64,000 nt of DNA from Pseudomonas sp. R4-35-07 (GCF_003852235.1 NZ_CP027732.1:4650001-4714000); one strand, 5' to 3'. Shown: positions 8,057 to 18,528, numbered from the stretch's first letter. Program-made: numbers and translations. Notes: a model not told the origin generated them from the sequence alone.

Positions 8057-8729
8057 CACGTCCCTCGGCGAGGCGATAACCCACACCGTGCACCGTTTGC
8101 AGCAGCGGCTTGGCGAAAGGTTTGTCGATCACTTGGCGCAATTGGTGGACGTGGCTGCGCAGGCTGTCGCTGTCCGGGCAATCATCGCCCCACAAGGCTT
8201 CTTCGAGGATTTCCCGACGCAATACGTGCGGGCTTTTCTGCATCAACACTGCCAGCAGCTTCAGGCCGACCGGGTTGAGCTTGAGCATGCGCCCTTCGCG
8301 CGTGACCTCCAGGGTGTCGAGGTCGTAATGCAGGTCGCCCACTTGCAACACACGCCGCCCGCCACCCTGGGCCCGGCGCAGAACCGCTTCGATGCGGGCG
8401 GCCAGTTCGGACAAGGCGAACGGCTTGAGCAGGTAGTCATCGGCCCCGGACTTGAAGCCCTGCAGCCGGTCATCCAACTGGTCGCGGGCGGTGAGCATGA
8501 TCACTGGCGTGTCGCGGCGTGCATCTTCACGCAGGCGTTTGCACAGGGTGTAGCCATCGATGCCGGGCAGCATGATGTCGAGCACGATCAAGTCGTAATG
8601 CTCGGTGGCGGCCAGGTGCAGGCCCGACAAACCGTCCTGCGCACAGTCCACTGTGTAGCCTTTGAGCCCCAGGTAATCGGCCAAGTTGGCCAGAATATCG
8701 CGGTTGTCTTCAACCAATAAAATTCGCAT
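8046..8729 (-). CDS. colR: ColR response regulator
   Basis: This 227-residue OmpR-family regulator has the receiver acidic pocket (VEDN) and phosphoacceptor Asp51 in LIVLDIMLPG, then a winged-helix domain ending QTVHGVGYRL. It is transcribed with and overlaps colS. In P. putida, ColR switches on genes for membrane and LPS remodelling when iron, zinc or phenol stress is sensed. The two boxes described at 6644 and 8853 are its likely local targets: the warA-inaA unit and the divergent sulfatase. Confidence 0.95.
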   Translation of the reverse strand: MRILLVEDNRDILANLADYLGLKGYTVDCAQDGLSGLHLAATEHYDLIVLDIMLPGIDGYTLCKRLREDARRDTPVIMLTARDQLDDRLQGFKSGADDYLLKPFALSELAARIEAVLRRAQGGGRRVLQVGDLHYDLDTLEVTREGRMLKLNPVGLKLLAVLMQKSPHVLRREILEEALWGDDCPDSDSLRSHVHQLRQVIDKPFAKPLLQTVHGVGYRLAEGRDGV

Positions 8730-8852
8730 GGGCAGTGTCTCCGTACGCGGTAACGGCCGTGTTGGCTCGCGCAGCTTAAGGCCAAGTGCGGCTCAGGGAT
8801 AGAGCGGCGAGCCCCGTCGATAAAGGTTTTCAACTGATTGGGCAGCCAAACG

Positions 8853-8873
8853 AGTTTTTCACTATAGCTTCAC
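8853..8873 (+). promoter_or_regulatory. Candidate ColR box upstream of the LTA-synthase-like gene
   Basis: AGTTTTTCAC, six bases (TATAGC), then TTCAC, with the two TTCAC half-sites exactly 11 bases apart. It ends 57 bases before ATG 8930, the same distance and spacing as the warA site. Confidence 0.6.
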
Positions 8874-8929
8874 AAACTGACTACAGTGTCAGCGCGAAGA
8901 TCGCCGCCATTGATAAAAGGAAATTTGAC

Positions 8930-10879
8930 ATGGGGCTCCCCAAAACTGCGCCTGTGCGCTATCTGCTGTTGATAACCGGCGCCTGGCTGGTTGTTTTCCT
9001 GTTGACCCGCAGCGTGCTGCTCATCACTCACCTGGATGAAGTCGGCGGTAACCTGCTGCCGGTGTTCGGCGTGGGCTTGCTCTACGACCTCGGCTTCCTG
9101 GCCTACGCGGCGTTACCGCTGGGGCTGTACCTGTTGCTGTGCCCGCCGGCGCTGTGGCGCCGCCGCGGTCATCGCTGGTTCCTGCAAGCGCTGCTCACGG
9201 TGAGCCTGTTCGCGATGCTGTTCACGTCGGTGGCCGAATGGCTGTTCTGGGATGAATTCGGCGTGCGCTTCAACTTTATCGCCGTTGATTACCTGGTGTA
9301 CTCCGATGAGGTGTTGAACAACCTGCTGGAGTCCTACCCGATCGGCAAGCTGCTCAGCCTTTTGGCGATGCTCGCGCTGATCCTCAGCGTGGCCCTGCGC
9401 AAGCCCTTCAACGCCGCGATGGCCGCGCCCCTGCCGGCGCTGCGTGGCCGGTTGGTGAATGCAGTGGCCTTGCTGGTGGTCGCCGGCCTCAGCCTGCAAT
9501 TGATCAGCCAGGACAGCCCGCGCACCCAAGGTGGCAACGCCTACAAAAACGAACTGGCCAGCAATGGCCCTTATCAGTTCTTTGCCGCGTTCCGTAACAA
9601 CGAACTGGATTACACGCAGTTCTACAAAAGCCTGCCAACCGATGTGATCGCCAAGCAATTGCGCGCCGAACTCAGCGAACCTAACGCCCGTTTCATCGAC
9701 CAGGACCCCCTGGATATCCGCCGCGCCATCACCAACCCCGGAACCCTGCGCAAGCCCAATATCGTGCTGGTCACCATCGAGAGCTTCAGCGCCAAATACA
9801 TGGGCAGCAACGGCGACGAGCGCCACCTCACGCCCAACCTCGATGCGCTGCGCCAACAGAGCCTGTACTTCAATAACTTCTATGCCACCGGTACGCGTAC
9901 CGACCGTGGCCTGGAAGCCATCACCCTGGCGGTTCCTCCTACGCCTGGGCGCTCTATCGTCAAGCGCATCGGCCGCGAAAGCGGTTTCGCCAGCCTGGGG
10001 CAGCAGCTTTCCGCCATTGGCTACGACAGCGTGTTCGTCTACGGCGGGCGCGGTTACTTCGACAATATGAATGCGTTTTTCAGCGGCAATGGCTATCGCG
10101 TCGTCGACCAGAGCAGCGTGCCCGAAGCGCAAATCTCGTTTAAAAACGCCTGGGGCATGGCCGACGAGGACCTGTACAAACAAACCCTGAATCTGGCCGA
10201 TGCCGACTACGCCAAGCAGCAGCCGTTTTTGCTGCAGTTGATGACCACCTCCAACCACCGTCCCTACACCTACCCGGACGGGCGTATCGATATCAAATCC
10301 GGCAAGGGCCGTGACGGCGCGGTGAAATACACCGACTACGCCATCGGCCAGTTCCTCGACGCGGCGCGCCAGAAGCCCTGGTTCGATAACACGATCTTCG
10401 TGTTCGTCGCCGACCACACCGCCGGCAGTGCAGGCAAGGAAGACTTGCCCATCACCAACTACCAGATCCCCCTGTTCATCTATGCACCGAAGCTGATCGA
10501 CGCCCGGGAAACCGCGCAACTGGCCAGCCAGATCGACCTGGCGCCGACGCTGCTGGGCTTGATCAACCTGAGCTACGAATCGACATTCTTTGGCCGCAAC
10601 CTGTTGCAAGATAACCCGCTGCCACCGCGCGTGGTGGTCGGCAACTACCAGCACCTTGGCCTTTTTGACGGCACGAACCTGGCGATTCTCAGCCCGCGCA
10701 AAGGCCTGCGTCGTCATGACCAGGCGCTGGGGGACAGCCAGGAACTGCGCGCCGGCAGCGACGACCCGTTGATCCAGCGGGCGATCACCTATTACCAAGC
10801 CGCCAGCTACGACTACAAGCAACAACTGCTGAGTTGGAGAGCCCCCAAGGAAGAGGCCCCAGCCCTGAGCACACGCTAA
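8930..10879 (+). CDS. LTA synthase family protein (membrane sulfatase-fold transferase)
   Basis: The 649-residue protein has about five N-terminal membrane helices (to roughly residue 190) and a periplasmic sulfatase-fold domain. Metal and active-site elements are visible: TIESFSAKY around 280, GTRTDRGLEA around 320 with the probable Thr nucleophile, TTSNHRPY, and VADHTAG near 497. Gram-negative members transfer phosphoglycerol or phosphoethanolamine-type groups to periplasmic glycans or lipids. The exact substrate here is unknown. ATG 8930 follows AAAGGA by nine bases. It is divergent from colRS and probably ColR-controlled, so envelope modification under stress is the best guess. Confidence 0.85.
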   Translation: MGLPKTAPVRYLLLITGAWLVVFLLTRSVLLITHLDEVGGNLLPVFGVGLLYDLGFLAYAALPLGLYLLLCPPALWRRRGHRWFLQALLTVSLFAMLFTSVAEWLFWDEFGVRFNFIAVDYLVYSDEVLNNLLESYPIGKLLSLLAMLALILSVALRKPFNAAMAAPLPALRGRLVNAVALLVVAGLSLQLISQDSPRTQGGNAYKNELASNGPYQFFAAFRNNELDYTQFYKSLPTDVIAKQLRAELSEPNARFIDQDPLDIRRAITNPGTLRKPNIVLVTIESFSAKYMGSNGDERHLTPNLDALRQQSLYFNNFYATGTRTDRGLEAITLAVPPTPGRSIVKRIGRESGFASLGQQLSAIGYDSVFVYGGRGYFDNMNAFFSGNGYRVVDQSSVPEAQISFKNAWGMADEDLYKQTLNLADADYAKQQPFLLQLMTTSNHRPYTYPDGRIDIKSGKGRDGAVKYTDYAIGQFLDAARQKPWFDNTIFVFVADHTAGSAGKEDLPITNYQIPLFIYAPKLIDARETAQLASQIDLAPTLLGLINLSYESTFFGRNLLQDNPLPPRVVVGNYQHLGLFDGTNLAILSPRKGLRRHDQALGDSQELRAGSDDPLIQRAITYYQAASYDYKQQLLSWRAPKEEAPALSTR

Positions 10880-10881
10880 TC

Positions 10882-10917
10882 AAAACGTCCCGTGCGAGTG
10901 AGTACGGGACGTTTTTT
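10882..10917 (+). terminator. Rho-independent terminator
   Basis: AAACGTCCCGT pairs with ACGGGACGTTT around a 10-base loop, followed by a T tract, starting 3 bases after the sulfatase stop. It separates that gene from the PAP2 gene, which starts only 14 bases further on, so PAP2 relies on read-through or a promoter inside this region. Confidence 0.85.
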
Positions 10918-10930
10918 ACCAAGGTTCGTC

Positions 10931-11650
10931 ATGAAGCCCCCCGCCTCCCTACCCGTTTCTAAACCGCTTAATTTTTGGCTGTGTCTGTGCCTCCCCGTCG
11001 GCGCCGCATTGGTCTTGCTGCTTCTGCAGCTGACCTCGCTGGACATGGACCTGGCCAAACGCTTCTACGATGCCGAGCAAGGCGGCTTCATCGGCCGCTA
11101 TAGCTTCTTTCTCGAAGACATCCTGCATGATCGCGCCAAGCAACTGGTGATCCTGTTTTCGGTACTGGCGATTCTCGGGCTGGTGGGCAGTTTCATCCTG
11201 CAGCGACTCAAGCCCTACCGCCGCGAACTGGTCTGCCTGGTGCTGTCCCTGGCAATGGCGACGGCTTTCGTGGCGCCGTTGAAGACCATTACCGCAGTGC
11301 AATGCCCCTGGAGCCTCAAGGAATTCGGTGGCCAGGAAATTTACAGCGAACTGCTTAGCCCTCGCCCGCCGACCGATAAACCCGGTCGCTGCTGGCCCGG
11401 CGGACATGCGGCAACCGGGTTTGCCTTGTTCGCTTGGTTTTTTGCCCTGCGGGATCGGCGGCCACGCATGGCGCGCAACGCGTTTATCTTCGCGGTGGGC
11501 TTGGGCAGCGTGTTTTCAGTGAGCCGCATGCTGCAAGGGGCGCACTTTTTTTCCCACAACATCTGGACGGCGATATTTTGCTGGCTGATCTGCCTGGGCA
11601 TGTATTGCCTACTGTTGTACCGGCCATCGAAGCCCGCCACGTCCCGTTGA
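10931..11650 (+). CDS. PAP2-family membrane phosphatase, non-canonical motifs
   Basis: The 239-residue membrane protein has about six helices and PAP2 signatures that depart from the textbook form. KTITAVQCP stands where KxxxxxxRP is expected. PGGH (about 155-158) replaces PSGH. SRMLQGAHFFSH (from about 197) keeps SR and the catalytic His but has His instead of the last Asp. It should hydrolyse lipid phosphates, such as lipid A, undecaprenyl pyrophosphate or phosphatidic acid. ATG 10931 was chosen because the longer frame would run through the preceding terminator. Confidence 0.82.
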   Translation: MKPPASLPVSKPLNFWLCLCLPVGAALVLLLLQLTSLDMDLAKRFYDAEQGGFIGRYSFFLEDILHDRAKQLVILFSVLAILGLVGSFILQRLKPYRRELVCLVLSLAMATAFVAPLKTITAVQCPWSLKEFGGQEIYSELLSPRPPTDKPGRCWPGGHAATGFALFAWFFALRDRRPRMARNAFIFAVGLGSVFSVSRMLQGAHFFSHNIWTAIFCWLICLGMYCLLLYRPSKPATSR

Positions 11651-11670
11651 CGGCTTGCGCAACATCCATA

Positions 11671-11706
11671 AAAAACCCCGCCTGCATCACTGCAGGCGGG
11701 GTTTTT
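11671..11706. terminator. Bidirectional terminator between PAP2 gene and groEL
   Basis: AAAAACCCCGCCTGCA pairs perfectly with TGCAGGCGGGGTTTTT around TCAC. A and T tracts on both sides let it stop both the plus-strand PAP2 transcript and the minus-strand groEL transcript. Confidence 0.92.
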
Positions 11707-11727
11707 CAGTAGCCGGGTAAGGCTGGC

Positions 11728-13386
<1,659 letters not shown>

Positions 13387-13424
13387 TTAAATACTTTGGA
13401 GTAAACGGAAAATGAGCGGGGAAA

Positions 13425-13718
13425 TCAGTCTTCCAGTACGGCGAGAATTTCGTTCTCAGCCATTACCAGCAGGTCTTCGCCGTCGATTTTCACAGTGTTG
13501 CTGCCGGAGTAAGGGCCGAAAACAACCTTGTCACCCACTTTCACGGCCAGCGCACGTACTTCACCGTTTTCCAGAGCCTTGCCTGGACCCGCAGCAAGAA
13601 TCACACCGTGGTTGGCTTTTTCAGCAGCCGAACCTGGCAGGACGATCCCGCCGGCGGTTTTCTTTTCTTCTTCACTGCGACGGATGACGACGCGGTCATG
13701 CAGAGGACGAAGCTTCAT
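13425..13718 (-). CDS. groES: Co-chaperonin GroES
   Basis: The 97-residue lid of the GroEL chamber starts [14 protein letters not shown] and carries the mobile-loop sequence [12 protein letters not shown], which contacts GroEL. It is the first gene of the groESL operon. A heat-shock-like promoter lies about 140 bases upstream, leaving a long leader. Confidence 0.99.
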   Translation of the reverse strand: MKLRPLHDRVVIRRSEEEKKTAGGIVLPGSAAEKANHGVILAAGPGKALENGEVRALAVKVGDKVVFGPYSGSNTVKIDGEDLLVMAENEILAVLED

Positions 13719-13858
13719 TGTCGATCTCTCCTAATTGTGTTTTTCATCGGCCGGTATCAATTCCGGCGGGTTAAATTCCGGCGGTGCCGGTCGCGGCTCG
13801 CTGGGCGAACCGCGGAAGTCTGTCTAGTGTCACCACCAGAAACCTTGCGGTGACCGTT

Positions 13859-13888
13859 ACATAAGGGCGCCCAGGCTTATTACAAGGG
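13859..13888 (-). promoter_or_regulatory. Candidate sigma-32 heat-shock promoter of groESL
   Basis: On the minus strand CCCTTGTAA is followed after 12 bases by CCCTTATGT. This resembles the heat-shock pattern CTTGAAA N12-14 CCCCATNT, with deviations in both boxes. The position upstream of groES fits. Confidence 0.4.
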
Positions 13889-13932
13889 CCAGCGCCGGAA
13901 ATTTTTTTGGATTGACTCAAGGATGAATGCAA

Positions 13933-13954
13933 CACGGCACCCGAAGGTGCCGTG
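13933..13954 (-). terminator. Hairpin after fxsA
   Basis: CACGGCACC and GGTGCCGTG pair around a 4-base loop, 13 bases after the fxsA stop on the minus strand. There is no clear U tract, so efficient termination is uncertain. Confidence 0.45.
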
Positions 13955-13966
13955 CCGGTGAAGCGG

Positions 13967-14443
13967 TTATTTGTTGTCGCGGTGTTCGAATTCGCCTTCG
14001 ATCACATCGCCTTCACGCCCCAAGGGCTGGCGCGGGGCCGGGCCGCCACGGGGTTGCAGGTCGTCGGCAAAAGCACGCTGGCGCAGGGCCGCTTCTTCGG
14101 CACGCTGGCGCATCTTGCCGGCCAGCAATTTGCGCGTGACCGGCAGCAGCATGACCAGGCCCACCACGTCGCTGATGAAACCCGGCAGGATCAACAGGCC
14201 ACCGGCCAGGGCCATCATCAGGCCTTCGAGCATGGTCTGGGCGGGCAGCTCACCGCGGTTCAGGCTTTCACGGGCACGCAGTGCCGTCGCCAGCCCGGCG
14301 ACGCGCAGCACCAGCACGCCGAGCATCGAGCCGAGAATGATCAGCAGCAGAGCCGGGAAAAATCCAATCGCACCGCTGACTTGGACGAATACGAACAGCT
14401 CCAGCACCGGGAACAAGAGAAAAAGCAACAAAAAAGGGCGCAT
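13967..14443 (-). CDS. fxsA: FxsA family membrane protein
   Basis: The 158-residue inner-membrane protein is of the FxsA type, named for suppressing F exclusion of phage T7 in E. coli when overproduced. It has two or three membrane helices near the N-terminus (FLLLFLLFPVLELFVFV) and a second hydrophobic block AGGLLILPGFISDVVGLVMLL, followed by a charged C-terminal tail. ATG 14443 is preceded by GAGGAA at a good distance; an upstream TTG is less likely. The neighbourhood with groESL is conserved in Pseudomonas. Its normal role is unclear. Confidence 0.9.
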   Translation of the reverse strand: MRPFLLLFLLFPVLELFVFVQVSGAIGFFPALLLIILGSMLGVLVLRVAGLATALRARESLNRGELPAQTMLEGLMMALAGGLLILPGFISDVVGLVMLLPVTRKLLAGKMRQRAEEAALRQRAFADDLQPRGGPAPRQPLGREGDVIEGEFEHRDNK

Positions 14444-14509
14444 CAAATGGTTCCTCAACGCAAGAATGCCTTGCTAGTTCACCTTAGATGACGTCGCCTT
14501 TTCGTGAAT

Positions 14510-15241
14510 TCAAGCACTAACGTCTGATTTTTTCGGCCAGGATTCGGCGTGAGCCAATGAAACCAAGGCTTCGCGTACTTGTGTCGGCGTGTTGCAAGGT
14601 TCGCCAAACGGCAGCCAGTGCAGCGACTGGCCGACACGCAGGTGCATGCCTTCGCTGTCGATGCCGGCCAGTTGCGCAGGCTCGGTCGTCGGTAAACCAG
14701 CAAGGTTGACGTAATGGGCGATGGCCTTGGCGTGATCGCTGTTCATGTGTTCGATCATGCTGCGTTCGGCGTTGCCCGCGAACGGATTGGCCAAGGTCAG
14801 GTGGTCGACCCAGTGGATCGCGCCGAACCCGCCGATATACCGGTGGCGCACCGGCTGGAGCACCCAGAAATCGAAATCGTGGGCCTTGTGGTAGTTGGCC
14901 GAGTCCGGGAAGTAGCGGTAGTAGCGCTCGGCAGCGGCGTCGATGGCGGCTTCGTCTTCCAGCTTCCGGGCTTGCGCCAGGTAGGTCAGGCGTCCGACGG
15001 CCTGCACATCGGCCGCTTCGCGCTCACCCACCAGCAACGAACACTTGGGGTCGTTCTGCAGGTTGTGGGTGTGCTGGGCGATGCGGCTGATCAGGATCAG
15101 CGGGTGGCCCTGCTCGTCGAGGCAGTACGGCACGACCGAACCGAAGGGAAAACCGGGCATGGCTTTGGATTGTGTGGCCAAGGCCCCACGGTATTCCTTG
15201 AGCAACAGCTCTCGGGCGTTCCTGGCAACGTGCGCGCTCAA
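14510..15241 (-). CDS. HugZ-family haem utilisation protein
   Basis: The 243-residue protein has a split-barrel FMN-binding-like N-terminal domain (GFPFGSVVPYCLD near 27-40, then a pyridoxamine-oxidase-type SLLVGERE strand). The C-terminal domain has EHMNSDHAKAIAHY, which in HugZ-type haem oxygenases lies near the haem site. TTG 15241 is the likely start: AGGAG stands 7 bases before it, and homologues begin SxHVARNARELL. A longer ATG-less reading would add 12 residues. It probably handles haem iron, but haem degradation is not proven for this protein. Confidence 0.85.
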   Translation of the reverse strand: MSAHVARNARELLLKEYRGALATQSKAMPGFPFGSVVPYCLDEQGHPLILISRIAQHTHNLQNDPKCSLLVGEREAADVQAVGRLTYLAQARKLEDEAAIDAAAERYYRYFPDSANYHKAHDFDFWVLQPVRHRYIGGFGAIHWVDHLTLANPFAGNAERSMIEHMNSDHAKAIAHYVNLAGLPTTEPAQLAGIDSEGMHLRVGQSLHWLPFGEPCNTPTQVREALVSLAHAESWPKKSDVSA

Positions 15242-15343
15242 TGTATGACTCCTGGGTTGTTTCGCCGCCCATGGCATATGGGAATGGATCTCAACACAAG
15301 GTAATCAATATCCGCGCAGGTTGCCAGGGTGCTCGATGCCGCG

Positions 15344-16351
15344 TTACCAGGCCACGCCAAACCCTGCGGTGTAGCGGGTCTTGCTCAGGCTGCTGTCGGA
15401 ATCGCCGCTGATGACGTCGCGCTCGGCCTTGAGATTGAGCGAGGCCCATTCGGTGACCTTGTAGCGCAGGCCCATCTCGGCATCCAGGGAATACTCGGCC
15501 GGACCGTCGATCGGCTTGCCCAGCTCGCCGTTGGTGAAGAATTCCACGGTCTTGCCTACCAGGTAGCGGTTGTAGTTCCACTTCATGGCCAGGGAATAGA
15601 AGTTGTCCTTGCCGCCATCGGCGTATTCGTAATCGGTGCGGTTGATCAGCGAGCCGAGGGAGAACGCGCCCAGTTCATCGTCCCAGAACTGATAGCCCGG
15701 GCCGGTACCGACGGTGCGTTGGCGCGCCAGGTCTTCAACCTTGTCGCGCTTGTAGGTCAGGCGGCCTTGCCAGAACCAGTGCTCGGTGATGAAGCGGTCC
15801 AGATCGTATTCCAGCGCCCAGTTGTCGGTGGTGGTGACGTCGTCCTGGAATTCGCGGTTGTATTCGCCCTTGCCGGTGTGGCGCCACTGGCCGTGACGGG
15901 CCGAGGTCTTGAAGTCGACGTCGTAGTCGTTGGTGTCTTTGTCGGCACGCTTGTAGTCCAGCGCCAGGTCGATGTTGCCCTTCCACACCAGGTCTTCGAT
16001 CACAGGCTTGGGCTTGAGGATTTGCTGGATACTGGCCAAGTCCACGGTCTTGGGCGCTTCGCCGTTGGCCAGCACGACTTTGCCATCCTCCGCCGGCTTG
16101 AGGGACTTGGCCTTTTCACCGGCATAGGCGTCCTGCTTGACCAGCAACTCCTGGTCGCTCTCCAGGGTTTTCACCTGCTTCCAATCCACCGGGATGGCGC
16201 CCCCGTAGCTGGTTTGGATCAGCAACTTGCCGCCGTCGAAGACTTTGATCTTGCCGGTCAGGCGGTCACCGTTCTTCAACCAGACGGTATCGGCGAGCAA
16301 GGGCGTGGAAGCACTGAGAACAGCGAGGCACAGCAGGGTTCTGGACAACAT
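15344..16351 (-). CDS. DUF481 domain-containing outer-membrane-type protein
   Basis: The 335-residue exported protein has a signal peptide MLSRTLLCLAVLSASTPLLA followed by a small domain with the WLKNGDRLTGKI motif. From about residue 130 there is a beta-barrel-like DUF481 region with alternating aromatic strands, ending in the typical barrel residue Trp (FGVAW). ATG 16351 was chosen because it begins the signal peptide. YdiY of E. coli is a relative, but the function is unknown. It is monocistronic. Confidence 0.85.
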   Translation of the reverse strand: MLSRTLLCLAVLSASTPLLADTVWLKNGDRLTGKIKVFDGGKLLIQTSYGGAIPVDWKQVKTLESDQELLVKQDAYAGEKAKSLKPAEDGKVVLANGEAPKTVDLASIQQILKPKPVIEDLVWKGNIDLALDYKRADKDTNDYDVDFKTSARHGQWRHTGKGEYNREFQDDVTTTDNWALEYDLDRFITEHWFWQGRLTYKRDKVEDLARQRTVGTGPGYQFWDDELGAFSLGSLINRTDYEYADGGKDNFYSLAMKWNYNRYLVGKTVEFFTNGELGKPIDGPAEYSLDAEMGLRYKVTEWASLNLKAERDVISGDSDSSLSKTRYTAGFGVAW

Positions 16352-16505
16352 AAGCAGATACGGGGCTCGGGGTTGGCGAAAGGAAGACGCTATCGTGTGA
16401 GATAGCCTGAACTGACTCAACTATTTATATTGAGTTCAATACGCGACACCAAGTTTACAGACGTTTCTTACAAAAACACCGACGTTCTCAACGGATAGAC
16501 CCACA

Positions 16506-16859
16506 GTGAATGAACCTGCCGACACCCCGCAAAGCCCCGCCGACATGCGCCGCACCGCGCTGTACCTGACCTTGGCGCAAGTGCCCGCAGGTTGCGTCGT
16601 AAGCTACGGCGAGTTGGCGCACCTGGCCGGGTTGGGGCGCGCCGCACGCTGGGTCGGGCGTACCCTGAGCCAGCTTCCCGCAGACACCCGACTGCCCTGG
16701 CATCGGGTGCTGGGTGCCGGTGGTCGGATAAGTCTGCCGGTGGGCAGCGCCTCAGGTGACGAGCAACGTGCGCGTTTACGCAGCGAAGGTGTCAGCATCC
16801 TGAACAATCGCGTTGATATTCAGCGCCATGGCTGGCGCCCGGTAGAGCACAGCGGTTAG
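16506..16859 (+). CDS. MGMT/alkyltransferase-like protein (Atl type)
   Basis: The 117-residue protein has the DNA-binding half of O6-alkylguanine transferases, with VSYGELAHLAG and the arginine-finger segment GRAARWVGRTL. The active-site motif PCHR is PWHRV (around 65-69), so the reactive cysteine is Trp. Such Atl proteins bind alkylated bases and flag them for nucleotide excision repair. The start is GTG 16506; an ATG at 16545 would remove 13 residues. It precedes ampG by 43 bases and may be cotranscribed. Confidence 0.85.
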   Translation: MNEPADTPQSPADMRRTALYLTLAQVPAGCVVSYGELAHLAGLGRAARWVGRTLSQLPADTRLPWHRVLGAGGRISLPVGSASGDEQRARLRSEGVSILNNRVDIQRHGWRPVEHSG

Positions 16860-16902
16860 AGTGCGCGCTTTGTTTCCGCAAATCTGAGGCAGACTCCAGC
16901 CC

Positions 16903-18435
16903 ATGCCCCGTAAAACCTGGCGCGCCGCGCTCGCCGCCTATGCCAGCCCCTCGACGTTAGTGCTGTTGTTGCTCGGTTTCGCTGCCGGCATGCCTTATAT
17001 GTTGGTGTTCTCGACGCTTTCCGTGTGGCTGCGTGAAGCGGGTGTGGCCCGCGAGACCATCGGTTATGCAAGCCTGATCGGGCTGGCCTACGCCTTCAAA
17101 TGGGTCTGGTCGCCGCTGCTCGACCAATGGCGGCTGCCATTGCTCGGTAAACTCGGGCGCCGGCGTTCCTGGCTGGTGCTCTCCCAGTCGCTGGTGATCC
17201 TCGGATTGATCGGCATGGGCTTTTGTGACCCACAAAAACACTTGTCCTGGCTGATTGCCATTGCCGTCGTCGTGGCCTTCGCCTCGGCCACCCAGGACAT
17301 CGCCGTCGACGCCTACCGCCTGGAAATCGCCGACGACAGCCGCCAGGCCGCCCTGGCCGCCAGCTATATGTCCGGTTATCGCATCGCTGCCCTGCTGGCC
17401 ACGGCCGGCGCGCTGTTCTTTGCCGAAGGCTTCGGCTCCACCGGTTTCAACTATAAGCACTCGGCCTGGACCGGCACCTATGTGCTGTTCGGCGTGTTGA
17501 TGGTTCCGGCCCTGCTCACCACTCTGTTGATGCGCGAACCCAACGTGCCGCTGCGCACCCAGTTGCAGGCCGGGCGCTATAGCTTCGTGCATCAGTTGGC
17601 GTCAGTGTTCGTGCTGATTGTGCTGCTGGTGTCGGTGCCTGCCATGTTTACCCAGCTGTACAACACGGATTTCGCCAGCGTGCTGTTCCAGGGCGTGAGC
17701 CTGTGGGAACTGCTAATGGAAGACCGTGCCTTCCTGCGCGCTATCCTCTATATCCTGCTCACCGCCCTGTGCCTCTCGGCCATGGGCCGCCGTGGCCTGG
17801 CGCCGGTGCTGACGCCGGTTAACGACTTTATCCTGCGCTACCGCTGGCAGGCGTTGCTGCTGCTCGGGTTGATCGCCACCTATCGCATGTCCGACACCGT
17901 CATGGGCGTAATGGCCAACGTTTTCTATATCGACCAGGGTTTTACCAAGGACCAGATTGCCGGGGTCAGCAAGATCTTCGGCCTGATCATGACCCTGCTC
18001 GGCGCCGGCATGGGCGGCCTGTTGATCGTGCGGTTCGGGATTCTGCCGATCCTGTTCATCGGTGGCGTGGCCTCGGCCGGCACCAATCTGTTGTTCGTCA
18101 TGCTCGCCGACATGGGCCCCGACCTGCAGATGCTGATCGTCACTATTTCCCTGGATAACTTCAGCTCCGGCCTGGCCACCTCTGCCTTTGTCGCCTACCT
18201 GTCGAGCCTGACCAACCTCAAGTTCTCCGCCACCCAATACGCGCTGCTCAGCTCGATCATGCTGTTGCTGCCGCGCCTGATCGGCGGGTACTCGGGGGTG
18301 ATGGTGGAGAAGTTCGGCTATCACAGCTTCTTTATGATCACCTGCCTGCTGGGGGTGCCGACGCTGTTCCTGATTGCCCTGCACTGGTTCCAGGAGAATC
18401 GGCGGATTCGGTTGAATCCCCCGCAAGAAGACTGA
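16903..18435 (+). CDS. ampG: AmpG-family muropeptide permease
   Basis: The 510-residue major-facilitator transporter has about 14 predicted membrane helices. The early LVFSTLSVWLREAGV and ATQDIAVDAYRLEI segments are typical of AmpG. It imports GlcNAc-anhydroMurNAc peptides from the periplasm for cell-wall recycling and so feeds the signal for AmpR/AmpC control. Length agrees with the family. A REPIN starts 4 bases after the stop codon. Confidence 0.92.
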   Translation: MPRKTWRAALAAYASPSTLVLLLLGFAAGMPYMLVFSTLSVWLREAGVARETIGYASLIGLAYAFKWVWSPLLDQWRLPLLGKLGRRRSWLVLSQSLVILGLIGMGFCDPQKHLSWLIAIAVVVAFASATQDIAVDAYRLEIADDSRQAALAASYMSGYRIAALLATAGALFFAEGFGSTGFNYKHSAWTGTYVLFGVLMVPALLTTLLMREPNVPLRTQLQAGRYSFVHQLASVFVLIVLLVSVPAMFTQLYNTDFASVLFQGVSLWELLMEDRAFLRAILYILLTALCLSAMGRRGLAPVLTPVNDFILRYRWQALLLLGLIATYRMSDTVMGVMANVFYIDQGFTKDQIAGVSKIFGLIMTLLGAGMGGLLIVRFGILPILFIGGVASAGTNLLFVMLADMGPDLQMLIVTISLDNFSSGLATSAFVAYLSSLTNLKFSATQYALLSSIMLLLPRLIGGYSGVMVEKFGYHSFFMITCLLGVPTLFLIALHWFQENRRIRLNPPQED

Positions 18436-18438
18436 CAC

Positions 18439-18528
18439 TGTGGGAGGGGGCTTGCCCCCGATAGCGGTGGGTCAGTGACACATAAGCGCCTGACACCCTG
18501 CTATCGGGGGCAAGCCCCCTCCCACATT
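18439..18528. repeat. REPIN (inverted REP doublet)
   Basis: TGTGGGAGGGGGCTTGCCCCCGA and its complement enclose a 45-base centre in which ATAGC and GCTAT also pair. It fills most of the gap between ampG and proS. Confidence 0.87.

Noticed and set aside
7028..8278. Long plus-strand frame across colS and colR
   Set aside because: Very rich in His and Gln as expected for antisense of Leu-rich coding. ColS and ColR explain the region.
15242..15343. Fur box before hugZ
   Set aside because: TTGAGATCCATTCCCATA has only loose similarity to the consensus, so I do not claim it.
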